NCBI RefSeq assembly: GCF_932526225.1 | Contig: NC_064037.1 | Span: forward strand, 9,282,203-9,346,202 | Direction: 5' to 3' | DNA: 64,000 nucleotides | DNA from: Nematostella vectensis | Taxonomy: Eukaryota > Cnidaria > Anthozoa > Actiniaria > Edwardsiidae | In this document: in pieces, positions 1-25,481 of the stretch | Numbering within the stretch: the first letter of the stretch is position 1 | Layout: each line of letters begins with the position of its first letter | Program-made: the position numbers and the translations under genes | Notes under the pieces: model-generated | The model's database searches: none | What the model saw: only the letters and a program-made list of their open reading frames with translations | Told to the model about the DNA's origin: nothing

Positions 1-1751
1 GCCAAGCTGGGTAATCGTAATTACCACTTAGCCATCGATATTTTAGGTCGATAATTTCCATACTCTATTCGTAACAAATTGAAACCTTTTTGAATAGGAG
101 GGAGGCCCTTGCAAGATCTCCACAGTGGCATATGCGACGACACTTTCATCTAAAAAACACAAGGCCAGGCTGTTAAGTATTAAGCGTCATACATATCCAG
201 AATGCTTTGTGAGAATTACGACAGTGAATATTAACAACAAGAATAGAGAATAAGTATGGTGGACAGATCGACGTTTTGGGCAAATTAGACAAATTAAAAG
301 AAAAGTTATCGTGTCCAGTCTATCACCTTTGCGCGGTTGTAAGCGGTTGTATTGCTAAGGGAATCTTTAATGCCTCTAAAACGAATACCTCGGTCGGAGG
401 GCTGCTAAGCACAGTTAATTAACAGGTAGACAGAACATGGACTATAGCATACAGGGTAGCTGCCATATATGGACATCCCCTAAAATTGTCTCCAGCATGC
501 TGTTCGCTTATCAACTCGACCCAATCCCCCGCGCAACGTAAGAGTGGCGAACATCTGTCTTAATTTTGAATGTTCGTATTGGTGGCTTGGTGGGTGGCCT
601 GGTTCGAGTGTTTCCTTACCATTGCTCAGCGGTGGGCGTGAGACCACATCTTTCTTTCTTGACGAGTCTCTGTCAATCAATCAAACGTGACGTGTTTCGT
701 TTTGTATCGACAAAGCACAATAATTGATGATATTTCTAAGAATCTCAAGCATCAGTCATTCCTTTGTTATTTTGAAATCACGTGACCTTTCAGGCCCGTA
801 GCCAGGGGAGTAGGGGTTCGGACCCCCCCCCCCCCCCCCCCCCCCTCGACTGGCAAGTCCGCTTTAATAAGGAAAATTAAGAACCACTTCCAGGTTGGAC
901 GAGCTACCTAAGAGAAAATGGTCCTTTTTATGGGTAAACAACCACCCACCCAACCCCACCCCTGCTGAAAAACCTGGCTACGGGCCTACCTTTCGAAAGG
1001 AAAACTCTCACCTGACCCACCCAAAAATAAAATCAGACGTGGCTGCACCCATCAAAATAAACATTTTTAGAGAAAATTAAGCCTCTTATGACAAAGAAAT
1101 TTCCTGGCTTATACGTAAGCGCTGAATGTGTCGCTTTTTGTTGTTGATATTTTGGCGCCAAAAGCCTCAACGCGCGCGAGTCTGCCACCCTAGAAAGTCA
1201 CGTGATTTCTTAGTTCAAGTCGCTTATTAACAACTGACCGTTCCTCAACCACTGCTTTTAAACATGGCAGTCTTCAGATAACTGCGTGTAAAAATGAAGT
1301 ACTATCAAGGGGCATTACCTTCGTGGCGGGGGCCTTTTTATACTAGCGTAGATAGGACTCGTTACCGTGAACGACGCTACCTGAAAGAATATTAACCAAC
1401 AATAAACCTGTCAAGGCTAGTTTTAATGTCAGAGACGCAACTTGCGCAGACTCAAGAGCTTGTCCTTACCCTATCCCTGATTGTGGCGTACTCGACCTCT
1501 GTGGTTTCCGCTTCATCTTGTTTAGGTGTTAAGTTTGACGCGGGTGTAACTCCTACTTTACCATGGCATCTTAGTTAGAAAAAAAATCACATCAAGCGTT
1601 GTGCATCCAGCTGCTCTTTAAAACCATCTATCCACCACGATGCAGCATCATGACATTGATTATGATTACAGTGAAAAAGATGTGAGGAGAATTTTTAGTG
1701 GTGGTGGTTGGGATTTTTGTCTGATAATTAGAAACATGTGTCCAAATTTAC
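1..1751. other. Flank beyond the last NCF1-like exon found; no supported gene
   Basis: Should hold the remaining 3' exons of the NCF1-like gene, but I could not find one with a matching phase-2 acceptor and an SH3 ending. It carries a MITE at 792-987 with a long C tract at 829-845. The short ORFs here look random. Confidence 0.5.
792..987. mobile_element. MITE, AGGCCCGTA family, with 7-bp target duplication
   Basis: The left end AGGCCCGTAGCCAGG is the reverse complement of the right end CCTGGCTACGGGCCT. The same 7 bases, ACCTTTC, lie directly outside both ends (785-791 and 988-994), so this is an intact insertion. The interior is a C-rich tract with no ORF. A second family member lies at 45144-45504. 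Confidence 0.8.
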
Positions 1752-4700
1752 CTTACTTTCCACCAGCCACAGTTACTGGTTGCAATGACTTCCATCTCTT
1801 CCCCGATGCCGTAACTGACTTCATCCTCACTCTGCGCCGTGTATGCCTCAATAGACCTCCAAAGCCCTGTGGCTCGAAACAAACAAAAGTTACATTCAAG
1901 GGCCGTAGCAGAGGGTGGGACACTGGGGTCCCCGTACCTTGTAATGCTTTCATAAATCATAAGGAAATGAGCAGTAGGGGCGTGGCTGTGCCCCAAAATA
2001 TTTTCTTAATGTTTCTGTATGTCCCCCCCCCCCCCCCCAATATTTTGAGGTCTGCTACGATAATGCATTGTTTGGCACGAGCCAAACAATATTTACACTA
2101 AAAGGCCTGTAGCACAAGCAAAACAATAGTTACACCCAAACCCCAGTGCTGAAAAACACAAGACTAGTTCCAGTACCGCGCGGTTAAACCAGCCTTTTTG
2201 TTTTGAAATGGCAGCGTTTTACCGGCGAACTGTCAGATTTTGGTGAATGCTAAGAAAACTAGACCAAACCTAAGGCTATAATTTTCTTTATAACTCCCTC
2301 ATTATCAAACAAGTCATCTTTTGTACATTATGGTTTTAATGCTGTACAGTTAGTCAAAACAAGGACTGAAGTCATCATTTCGTACCTTTACTCGAACGAG
2401 TCAACACTGAGATTTTGTTTGTCCACTCAGAACACGTGCATGCGCATACGTTATTCAGCCCTGTCCACCTAATCACAAAGACGAAGGCTGCTGCTTTACC
2501 ATCGAGGGAGTAGTGTGACCTGTACGCTAATATACTCACTCGTATCTCCATCATAATCGACCCATTCCTCCGCTTCACAAGCACGCGTTGGGTCTAGCGG
2601 GTCGAGGAAGGTGGCAGGAGCGAACCCGTGCTGACCGCGATCATTAGCGACAAGCCACCATCCTAGCAACGGGGAAAGGTAATCAGTAAACTGGATAATG
2701 GCGACGAAACTCGGGGATTTCACCACTTCGCCCTTTCTCTCTCCATTCACTCACTTCTTCCCTCCCTTTTCTTTCTCCCGTTGCCTTTCACCGCTTATTC
2801 CCTCACCTACCCCTAACACTTCTTTTAGAACCCATAACTAATCCCTCATCCGGCCTAGCCCCACTTTACCCCTCACCCCGCCTAACACCTCGCCACCCCA
2901 TCTAACCCCTTATCTAGTCCACACCCCGCCTTACCCCTTAGCCCGCCTAACCCCTCACCTACTCCTCATCCCGCCTAACCTTTTTCCTACCCCTCATCAC
3001 GCCTTACCCCACCTAACCCCTCGTCTACCCCTCATCGGGCAGAATGGCTATTGTTTTCTGGACATCATTAAAAATTGCGCCTAGTTCTCATAAAATATTT
3101 ATGACTTCTTAGTTTGAATGTGATTGGTTAAGCTTAATGAATGCTTTGAGATTGAGCTCCCATAGGTCGTTAAACATTAACGACCTAATGACTAGGTGTC
3201 TAGCGGCAAGTTTAAAATATATTGTGATGAGTCACCCCGTCTAACCCGACACCTACCCCTCAACCCGCCTAACCCCTCAGCTACTGATCACCCCGCCTAA
3301 CCCCACACCTAGCCCCCACCCAGCCTAGCCTCTGACCTACCTGTCAGATTTTTTTCTATCACTGTAACCACCTCGCCCTCGCCAAGAGTCATCTCTCCAC
3401 TGCTACTGGCCATGTACCTCGCCACAGCACGGTACCTCTCAACCACATTATCCGTCACGTGATCCAACACGTGCTCCTCGTGTTTGTCCTTAGATTGTCG
3501 TGCTTGTTGAGTTCTGATGTCATGGAGACAGGATGCAATGCAATCAGTCACACATCACAACTGCGCAACTTAGCGCTGAGCGCACGAGGTATTTTTTCTG
3601 TATAAAGTTACACCCATCACGAACTAGCGCAGCTTAACAGTGCTGAAAAACGCAAGACTATTTCCAGTACCACGCGGTTAAACCAGCCTTTTTGTTTTGA
3701 AATGGCTGCTATTTACCGGCGAACTGTAACATTTTGGCGAATGCTAAGAAATCTAGACCAAACATAAGGCTATAATTTTCTTTATGACTCCCTCATTATC
3801 ACACAAATCTGTCATCTTTTGTACAGTATGGTTTTAATGCTGTACAGTTAGTCAAAACAGCAACTGAAGTCAGCCTTTCGTACCTTTACTCGAAGGATTC
3901 AACACTACGATTGTGCTTGTTTCAGAGCACGCGCATGCGCATACGTTATTCAGCACTGTCGCGCAGCTTGGCATCGCTTCATATACTGCACAGAGCAAAT
4001 GATACATCACTCACCGGTTGTTGGGCGACTGGTTCTGATTGTTCACTGCATCTGTACCCCATTCACTGAAAAACTTTAGCACTATTTCAGACGCTGATAC
4101 TGTACTCGGTAGATGGATGATTCTCTGTGAAGGAAAACGGGATTACATTTTATATTTATAAACACACAAGTGTAACAGGCGTTTTGCAGTATATATAAAT
4201 TCTTGAGGTCGATGCTCAATAATTATTTGAATCGTTGGTTTTTATCACTCTACAAGCCGTAGCAGGGCTCTCAATATTCGGAGGGGGGGGGGTGGAATAC
4301 ATGAACATTAGGAAAATATTTGGGGGACAACTTCTCCCCTACTGGTCATTTCCTTATAATTTTTTAAAAATATTGGGGGGAGGCATGTGCCCTGCTCTAG
4401 CTGACCCATACCTGACAAAACTCCTCAACAACTCTGCATTCCTTCTTGGCTACTGACGAAAAGAGGGCGCGCCCAGGAACTTTGGGAACTATGAATTAAA
4501 CCAGCAAATATACATCGTTATTTTTCATGGAATGTTGAAAAGCGGCACAGTAAAAAAAATCCGCGTATAAGAGCCAATACGAGAAGCTATTAGGCTAAGA
4601 TATTCTAAGCAACTTCCAATAGCAAAATGAGTCTAGGCTAAAATCCGAAAACAGGTTTCTAAAAAGATAGATCATTACAGTGCATCAATACAGACAAAAA

Positions 4701-7035
4701 AACGTAACAAGCTAAATAGGATGAAGTAAGAAAAAATGCAATAGAATGAAGTCGTCGCCACTGTTTATTTAAAAAAATAATAATTAAAAAAAGAACATGG
4801 TACCATAAATTCTAAACTCCCCATTCATATAAAAACCTTTGGATGATAGCTTGAAATTAGGTTCTTATACGCGGGTTTAAATTTTAGTTGAAATTAACAT
4901 CCCCTCTAAAGCTATAATCTGATAATGCACCGAAAAAGAGCCTCGGGCCCATTTTACTTGACCAAATCTACCTGGTAAATCTTACTTGACCAAGTCTACC
5001 TGGTAAATCTGACCAAGTCTACCTGGTAAATCTGACCGAGTCTACCTGGTAAATCTGACCGAGTCTACCTGGTAAATCTGACCAAGTCTACCTGGTAAAT
5101 CTGACCAAGTCTACCTGGTAAATCTGACCAAGTCTACTTGGTAAATCTGACCAAGTCTACCTGGTAAATCTGACCAAGTCTACCTGGTAAATCTGACCAA
5201 GTCTACCTGGTAAATCTGACCACGTCTACCTGGTAAATCTGGAATGGCTACTTGGTACTTGTCTTGCAGAATGAGTTTGAGTCCTTCCTGTAAATAAATG
5301 AATCTGGGAAGAATGGCTCATTACTGATATAGGGAAGAGTCGAATTCATTACGAATCCCCCCCCACCCCCCACCCCCACCCCACCACCACCACCACGACC
5401 ACCACCACCACCACCACCACCACCACCGCCGACACCCTAGTGAATTCAGATCTTAGATGATGCTCAACACACAAATATGTTGCAGGCTTTAAGGACATGG
5501 GGGATTTTTTTTTTTCATCGGTGCGTTTGAGCAGAATTTTTATTTTCGGGAGCGCCGTGCAATCGTTTTGGCGAGATGGCGCCCGATCACCGAACGGAGA
5601 GGGTTTTCCGCGATGATAACACCGAGTACCACCTACAAGCAGGCTATTCTAATCCTGGTTCGCCTGTGTTGCGACCTTTCAAAAGACGCGCTGTGCAACC
5701 ACCGTCACCTGGTAAATGAGTAACTCGACCAGCTCGACCCCCAGCGGCGCGTTTTTTCTCTACCGAAGAGCAGCAGGAGCGAAACCAAGGCAAATACATC
5801 CAGTCAAGAAAGGAATACGTGCTTATTCAACACTAACAAGACATTAGACTTCATATCATATAGCCCGTATTGATGCTATAAAAAATCCCTCAACTACACA
5901 AACGTTAGTAATACTGCTTATCCTGAATAAGTACACATTACAAAGCAATGAGAATTTATTGTGACCTTTATTCTATGATATAAGAAAATTACAGGACATT
6001 AATTACAGGAGGTGATCAATCGTGAAAATATTCGAGCTAGGTACTGATTTACTGCGATTGACTGGAGACTGAGAGGTTGGTAAGCCTGTGGTACGTCTGG
6101 TGCTGAATAACAATGCATTTGTTGCGTTTCTTTTGTTATCTTGAATCTTTCCCTGTTCATCAATTAATTCTTTATTGCAAAAGTCATGGTCCGATAGTAA
6201 AAGACGATGTATTTGGTAAAAACATTTCCGCGAGGATCGGTCTTTTAGCAGGGCCGAATAATAACTACCATGCAACTAAGCTGTGCAATCGAATGGCTTT
6301 AGCTTTAATACGGAAAACCATACAAAAGCAGCAATTGATTTATTTAAAAAACCGCTGAATGGGTTCCTGTCGTGACATCAAAGTGCATGGTTCCATATTA
6401 TATCGATAGTTTCCTGGCCTTTTGCCGATTGAATTGAGTCAGGACTTGTCTATACACGCACTTACCCAAACAAAACAACAACAACAATTATAACTGAGCC
6501 ATGTTTCTTGTGTAATCCGTTTGCTAATTGCTACTTTCTATCTGTAATGCATTTGTGGACAACAAAATAGATGATAAATTTTATCACTAACAAGTGTGTA
6601 ACTACCGCAATAGATAAATACACAGATAACAAAGCACTGAATGGTTGCATTTATCGTAAGGTTTCTATTTCCTTAACTTGGTATCAAGGACAGTTTATAA
6701 GGGGAAATCAATACTTACCTGAAGGTCAAAGAACATGCTATACTGACGATATATAATGTTCTCTACTCCACTGGACCAACGAACGCTCAGAACAAATTCC
6801 TAAAACAACAAAACGCGAAAAAACATGATTTACATGTTTAGTTAAGCAAATTTACATTTAACTGTTTAGTTAAGCAAAAACTGAAACACTATTACATCAG
6901 ATTAATCACCATCAGTATCAGCAATGATTTGAATCAGTGTTAACTTACAAAGTTTTTGCTGCCGTGGCGTTTGCGCTTCTCTACCGAAGTGACTTTGACG
7001 TCCTCGATTCGTAGTTGCGAATTTGATTCTTGCAT
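1752..7035 (-). CDS. NCF1: NCF1/p47phox-like NADPH oxidase organiser (PX-SH3-SH3), partial model
   Basis: Cytosolic adaptor of the p47phox/NOXO family, which assembles phagocyte-type NADPH oxidase at membranes (family knowledge). Exons seen on the minus strand: 7035-6949 (start MQESNSQLRIEDVKV), 6799-6719 (EFVLSVRW, then VENIIYRQYSMFFDLQ, the start of a PX domain), 4124-4015 (IIHLPSTVSASEIVLKFF, the PX end), 3513-3341 (ERYRAVARYMASSSGEMTL, first SH3), 2662-2540 (GWWLVANDRGQHGFAPATF, the rest of SH3-A, with its PATFLDPLDP end), 1866-1752 (SIEAYTAQSEDEVSYGIGEE to GWWKVR, second SH3). Phases join correctly through the last four exons, and the first two join in phase 0. The exon for the middle of PX (about 60 residues) should lie in 4125-6718 but was not found. 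The end of SH3-B and any autoinhibitory tail lie below 1752 or outside the window. The order and the tandem SH3 pair match p47phox much better than other PX-SH3 proteins. Confidence 0.82.
1901..2060. mobile_element. Small inverted-repeat element in an NCF1 intron
   Basis: The terminal stretch GGCCGTAGCAGAGG at the left recurs inverted near 2047-2060 (CCTC..GTCTGCTACGA style ends, imperfect). There is an internal poly-C run at 2023-2038. It is similar in design to the element at 4253-4412. The ends are approximate. Confidence 0.4.
2144..2464. repeat. Copy 1 of a 320-bp MITE in an NCF1 intron
   Basis: Aligns over its whole length, in the same orientation, with 3636-3960, with scattered substitutions and small indels. 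Its ends are the inverted pair AGTGCTGAA / TTCAGCCCT. The target duplication is no longer clear in this copy. Confidence 0.75.
2790..3330. repeat. C-rich degenerate minisatellite (CCTAACCCCTCA type) in an NCF1 intron
   Basis: Repeated variants of CCTAACCCCTCACCTACC run from about 2790 to 3035 and again 3230-3330. They are interrupted at about 3038-3230 by unrelated AT-rich sequence that holds a 10-bp perfect inverted repeat, TAGGTCGTTA...TAACGACCTA (about 3162-3187). It resembles variant telomere-like units but sits inside an intron between two SH3 exons. Confidence 0.65.
3636..3960. mobile_element. Copy 2 of the 320-bp MITE, hAT-like 8-9 bp target duplication
   Basis: The ends AACAGTGCTGAA and TTCAGCACTGTC are inverted repeats. 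Directly outside them the 9-mer GCGCAGCTT occurs at both sides (3627-3635 and 3961-3969). A duplication of 8-9 bases fits the hAT superfamily. There is no transposase ORF. Confidence 0.78.
4253..4412. mobile_element. Small MITE-like element in an NCF1 intron
   Basis: AGCCGTAGCAGGGCTCT at the left is matched by an inverted, imperfect AGGGC..CTGCTCTAGCT type end at the right. G-rich runs lie inside. The 73-aa ORF inside is not credible as a gene. Confidence 0.45.
4963..5243. repeat. 23-bp minisatellite, about 11 copies
   Basis: The unit TCTACCTGGTAAATCTGACC plus AAG repeats head to tail with very few changes (CAAG/CGAG, one CTACTTGG). The unit contains the near-palindrome TACCTGGTA. It lies between the PX exons of the NCF1-like gene. 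Confidence 0.95.
5354..5428. repeat. CCCCAC/CAC microsatellite
   Basis: A run of C-rich CCCACCCC followed by (CAC)n. It is a simple repeat with no coding potential. Confidence 0.9.
5560..5880. repeat. Dispersed repeat related to 52195-52690
   Basis: Bases 5566-5660 match 52204-52275 in inverted orientation (shared GGAGAGGGTTTTCCGCGATG-type core). Bases 5660-5880 match 52420-52690 in direct orientation (shared CCTGGTAAATGAGTAACTCG and GGCAAATACATCCAGT). This copy looks like a rearranged or internally deleted member of the family. Confidence 0.7.
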
Positions 7036-8697
7036 CGTGTCAAAGATTTCAAGCCTTGATCTTTGTGGTAAAAGTGTGTTCGCAAGTATGGCTACGGTAT
7101 CCGGGCCGCATAAGGCCTAATTGTCAGATTGTTATTTTACATTTGGCTGTCGAAGAAACTTGGCGTGAGTTTCGCGATGAGTTAATTGTTGATCACTGTT
7201 GGCAATAAATAACCTTTCACAGTCTACTGCTCTGAATAGCCGTGCTACAACAGCTATAGTTGCTGTGCTGTTATTTTTTAAGCACTTAAAAGATGTGTAA
7301 AAATAGACAGCATGATTACTAAAGCAATATCCTTAAGACCGCTCTGAAAGACGTCACCATTGTTCTTCGGGCAGTGAACCGCGTGCAGTGCTAGGAACGA
7401 AACGGCTGCGTGGATCAAATTAACGCACGACTTGAATTTTTGCCTCATGCATATTTGACGTTGTGCTTTGTTACTTGCATTCCAAATGGGAGAAGAAAGA
7501 AGGTAATGACAATAGCCAAAGACAGATCCCTTCCGCTAACATACAGACATTGACAGAGTAATGTTCCTCGTTTGCCAAATCACTTTATCTGTTTATTACG
7601 TAAGCTTTACCGGGGGTAGGACTGTAAAAGTACTACCATCTGCTATCCCTTAGGAGCGGGTGCATTTACTATTCAGTAACAACAGAACTTGAAGACTGGA
7701 TGACAGCACCCTTATTTTCTCTTCTCTTATTTTGCTCTTCTACTTTAGAATTTTTCGACCACACCTAATGTACTTTTTTAGGGGTTTATTGGAAGGATTA
7801 TTGGATTTTGTCAACCTCATCCCTTCTGTTTTAATGACCCCTACCCACACGAAACGAAATGGAAAGCTTAGAGCCTGAAGCCACGGCCGCCCGGGAGATT
7901 ACATTTTGCTTTCGTAAGCGTGACTGCTTTATACTACCCTAATCATCTGGAATGACATAAATAAATAAATGTTTGAACCTTGCACAATCTGATCCGCGAT
8001 GATTTGCCATTTTCGCATGAAACATGATTTTAAAAAAAATCTTGCTTTGGTTAAAGATGACGCTGTCATGTCGCGCAATACCAGACTCGTACCCAGTCTT
8101 TATTTGCTGCTTTGCGCACATCCACAGGAACCCAGATGGAAAAAGTAACAAAAATGATTCCGGTCCGTCACTCAAACCGCATCCTGACCGTCATGCACCG
8201 TGCACTTCTCCAACCTCAAAATGCATTGCGCGGCGTCTGTGAACGAGACCGTCGCAATACTCGGCGTAAACGTGCACCCGCTAATAATCCGCCTGCAAGC
8301 TTACATGTTAGGCTTCTCGTACAAAACAATAGCAACAGTGGGTTGTTTGTTTTTTTTATTAAGAAATCATTTGCAAAATATACCATTTACCACTGATGAA
8401 CAGTGCCTATAAATGCTTTAGAACGGACTTCCATCTTGGATGTATCAAAAAATCAAGTTGAAAATTGTGAGCAAAACGGATGAAATGATCTAAGAAATGG
8501 GATATGGGCTAAACAGTTCGGGACTTCATTTAACATACTCCTCTTGTAAGAAGTCACAGTGTCAAGAACGCATGAATATCTCATTCAAATGTCAACTACT
8601 TGGTGGTGGTATCCAACAAAGTGAAGTCCATATAAGACTCCATGGAACAACGGTCAACACAAGTGGCGATGGGGAGGACCTCTACTAAGTAGTGCCT
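7036..8697. other. Intergenic gap between the NCF1-like start and the piwi stop
   Basis: Both neighbours are on the minus strand, so this holds the piwi 3' UTR and the NCF1-like promoter. A candidate minus-strand polyadenylation signal (read as TTTATT on plus) is near 8350. No convincing ORF, RNA gene or repeat array was found. The short ORFs at 7939-8412 overlap on both strands and look random. Confidence 0.6.
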
Positions 8698-22467
<13,770 letters not shown>

Positions 22468-22977
22468 GACCAAAACTTACCTAAAATTACACTGTAAAAC
22501 CAAATTTAATTAGTCCATGCACACAAAACATACTGAGAAATGCTGTATTCATGTTTGAATCCTCATGTTTATTCATACTTCCTGGGATAACAGGTCCTTG
22601 TTGGGACAATTGAACGTTAATGGACACCACGGTTCCAATATGGCGGACGTGTGTTGTTTGTTTTGATCAGTTAGGTGCAGTGAGTAGCAGGTCTTAAAAA
22701 CTTCCATAAAAGCAACAGCATTCTTTGGCTAACATATATTTGTAATGACAAAAGTTCTCAAACAGAAATAAACTATAAAATAAGTAAAAATAGCCATTTA
22801 TGTTTTTACCACGAGCGAGACTAACGTTCACATTCAATAAGCAGGAAAATGGACGCAAGAGATGCGGCCAAAAAGAAAAAAATATAAACCAATAAAGGGT
22901 AAAACTATGAATAGCTTATTATTTTGATAACTTGAAGGGATTATTTCCCTACTAAGGAAAAACTGAATTCAACTCAC

Positions 22978-23035
22978 CAACTCGTTGTGATGTCTCTCTC
23001 TCAAACGCTCTGTCTCTCACTATATCTCACGACTG
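22978..23035 (-). promoter_or_regulatory. Probable piwi 5' UTR exon and promoter area
   Basis: On the minus strand, GAACGAG-type CT/GA-rich sequence ends in ACGAGTTG|gtgagttg at 22978/22977, a strong donor. The coding exon has a matching acceptor attttag at 22481-22482, 13 nt before the ATG. The 5' limit is a guess. A CACGTG E-box lies upstream near 23066. Confidence 0.45.
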
Positions 23036-23841
23036 AGAAAGACCACGAGTCAAAACGAGGAATCACGTGTTAGCAATACTCGCGTCTGATTGGTTTGTAC
23101 TCTTTTGTGGTGTGACATTGTGACATGAACTGACGTGAGAGGGACAAACCACAGAACGACGCGCTGGAGAATAACTCAAAGCATGGTCTCTTGCTCAAAG
23201 TTAAATCCCTCCGAGAAGTAAACGAAAAATACATAGACTAGCTAACAGTTGATATCCGTCACACCAATGCATAGGAAAGGCGCTGTTCTAGACTAATGCG
23301 CTTGAAATTCCTCGCGGTAGAAACTAATTACTATGTGGCGGCAGTGATAGTATTTGCCACTTTCTGATTGGTCCGAAGGTTTACAAAGACAACACAAAAG
23401 CTACTCAGGCTTTTTACACATCACTTCTTTTATAACAATTAACAGTGAAATATATCAAGCTTCATATCCACAAAAGAGGTCACGGAAAATCAAATTTCCT
23501 GCATGTTTTACCTTGCAGTGCTAATCTGCTAATGCTAAACTGCGACTTTAGTTTTTTTTAGGGTTCCCGCTATTTTCTTGGTGGTCTTGGAACTCGTCAT
23601 CACACGATCGCAATGGACGCTGGCTACCCCAAGAACAATAATGACATAACAGACAATGGGTAATAACATAATTAATAAATGCAAAATAAATAAAAAAAAA
23701 GTAATAAATAAACGACTACAAGACTTCACGATTACACGTAAAAAAAAATAACGCGCGTACACGACCATTACCATATAGAAGATCTAGCCTAGATGTTTAG
23801 TGTGTATCGCGCAAAAAAGTACAGCAAAGAACCAGGCTAGT

Positions 23842-23913
23842 CTACCCTGGTTTCAGAGCCTCGAACGTCTCTGTATTTAGTAGCCAGCGAGGAGAGGCTC
23901 TGGAACGAGGGTA
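23842..23913. repeat. Short imperfect palindrome (MITE remnant)
   Basis: CTACCCTGGTTTCAGAGCCTC is answered by GAGGCTCTGGAACGAGGGTA about 30 bp later. Together they form an imperfect hairpin of about 20 bp per arm. Confidence 0.55.
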
Positions 23914-24879
23914 AGGCTCGTCGTGCGACAGAGTATTTAGGGCGGCTCTAAATAATACGGGTTTCAGTTGCCCAAGTTACCCGTTTCGGTGGCGGATCCA
24001 GGCGTGGTGACGGGGGTGACATGTCACCCCCCCCCCCCCCCCCCCTTTTTGGGCGAAAAAAAAAGAAGCATTTAAGGAAAAAAAACATAAATCGTTGCAA
24101 ATTGTTACAGTCGAATTTGATGTATCGTGATGCTACGGTATGCACCGGACGCAAACCAGACAAATCATTCGCGACAGGAAGCCAGCAGGCCACTGAACTA
24201 CGCGAAACAGGGCACCATTATAAATCAGAAAGGTCTGACTGGCGGAACAGAAAAGCCGAAACCCCCTAAGGGATAGCTTTTTTCAACAACATTTTTTCAC
24301 TTTAAAGATAGCACATTGGGTGTGGTCGAAGCAATTTATAACCATAGGCTCTGAAATCACTGTGAGACCCCCTAAAAGGGATGGCAATAGCGAAAGAATT
24401 TTATAGGCATTAGTTGAATTTAATGCCCTCAAAGATAGGGAGATCACTTTGTCGTCTACTTTTATGGAGAGCCCCCTGGCAGGCTTTGCTACACATCAAG
24501 CTCGGCTGAAACGGATCAAGATGCGCCTTACTTATTTTTTCAATTTGAATATCTATCTAGCATTCTTTAAAATGTAATATGATTACATTCTTATATATTA
24601 CCACACGCTAGACGGAGCGCAAAAGGCAAATTCATGGACAAGGACATGGGTATGGACAGTGGACAAGCAAACTGAAGCTGCGAGGAACTCATAAACATGC
24701 CCCACTGGCAAATCTTTTGCAAAACGCTACAAGAATCCCTGGCTAAAAATGAGATTGACTTGACCGACTGCCGCGGGCATTGAGCTCATCAATGTGCTCG
24801 AATAAGAAAGTAGGTTATGTAGGAATAGATAAGTCATCATCGGATGCCAAATATCGAGATGCTGCCTTCTTTCACTAAG

Positions 24880-25481
24880 GGAGCGGTCATTAATTACTGG
24901 GGGGAGGGGGGGGTCGGCATTTTTGCAAAACCCTGGACTCAAAAATCGTGACCCCTCCCTTCAAATCCAAGCCCCAAGCCCCAAAATCGTGACCCTTCCC
25001 CCCCTAATCGGAGGCCCAAAAAATTGCAACCTATCCCCGCCACCACCACCATTGTCTTTTGAAAAAAACACAGAAACATGATATACTGGGTTTATTAAAA
25101 TATAGATCAGCTAGCATGGCAATTTTGTCCTATTTAAATCTCCACTACAGCTAATTTAAGAGTGGCACAGAGATAAACAACTACCGGTGTCGCTAGAAAA
25201 GGACTACGTCGTCGACAATTTTAACAAAGACATCCAGTCCAGGTTTTTGCGACATTTTAAAGTATTCGTTTTGTTAAACTGATAAGAACGGGCAGCTTTG
25301 TCTGTCAATCATGAAAGGGATTCTCAAAATTTATTTATATAAAGACAAGAGTGTGAGCTACAATAGTAGTAACATTGTGAGAACTGAATAAAATTAACAT
25401 TTAATCAATAAATTCGGCGCCCAAAAAAATGTGACCCCTTTAATGAAAGCCCCCCCCCCCCCCAGTAATAAATGACCGCTA
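24880..25481. mobile_element. MITE with GAGCGGTCATTAATTACTGG ends
   Basis: The left end GAGCGGTCATTAATTACTGG and right end CCAGTAATAAATGACCGCT are inverted repeats, each bordered inside by a G or C homopolymer. The interior has repeated AAATCGTGACCC motifs and no ORF. It is about 600 bp long. Confidence 0.72.

Noticed and set aside
1640-2101. 153-aa plus-strand ORF
   Set aside because: Opposite to an NCF1 SH3 exon and runs through a MITE and a poly-C tract; Cys/Pro-rich shadow.
6003-6275. 90-aa minus ORF considered as the missing middle PX exon
   Set aside because: It lies in the right intron and has possible junctions, but lacks the PX features expected (FP, PxLPxK-like loop, conserved Arg).
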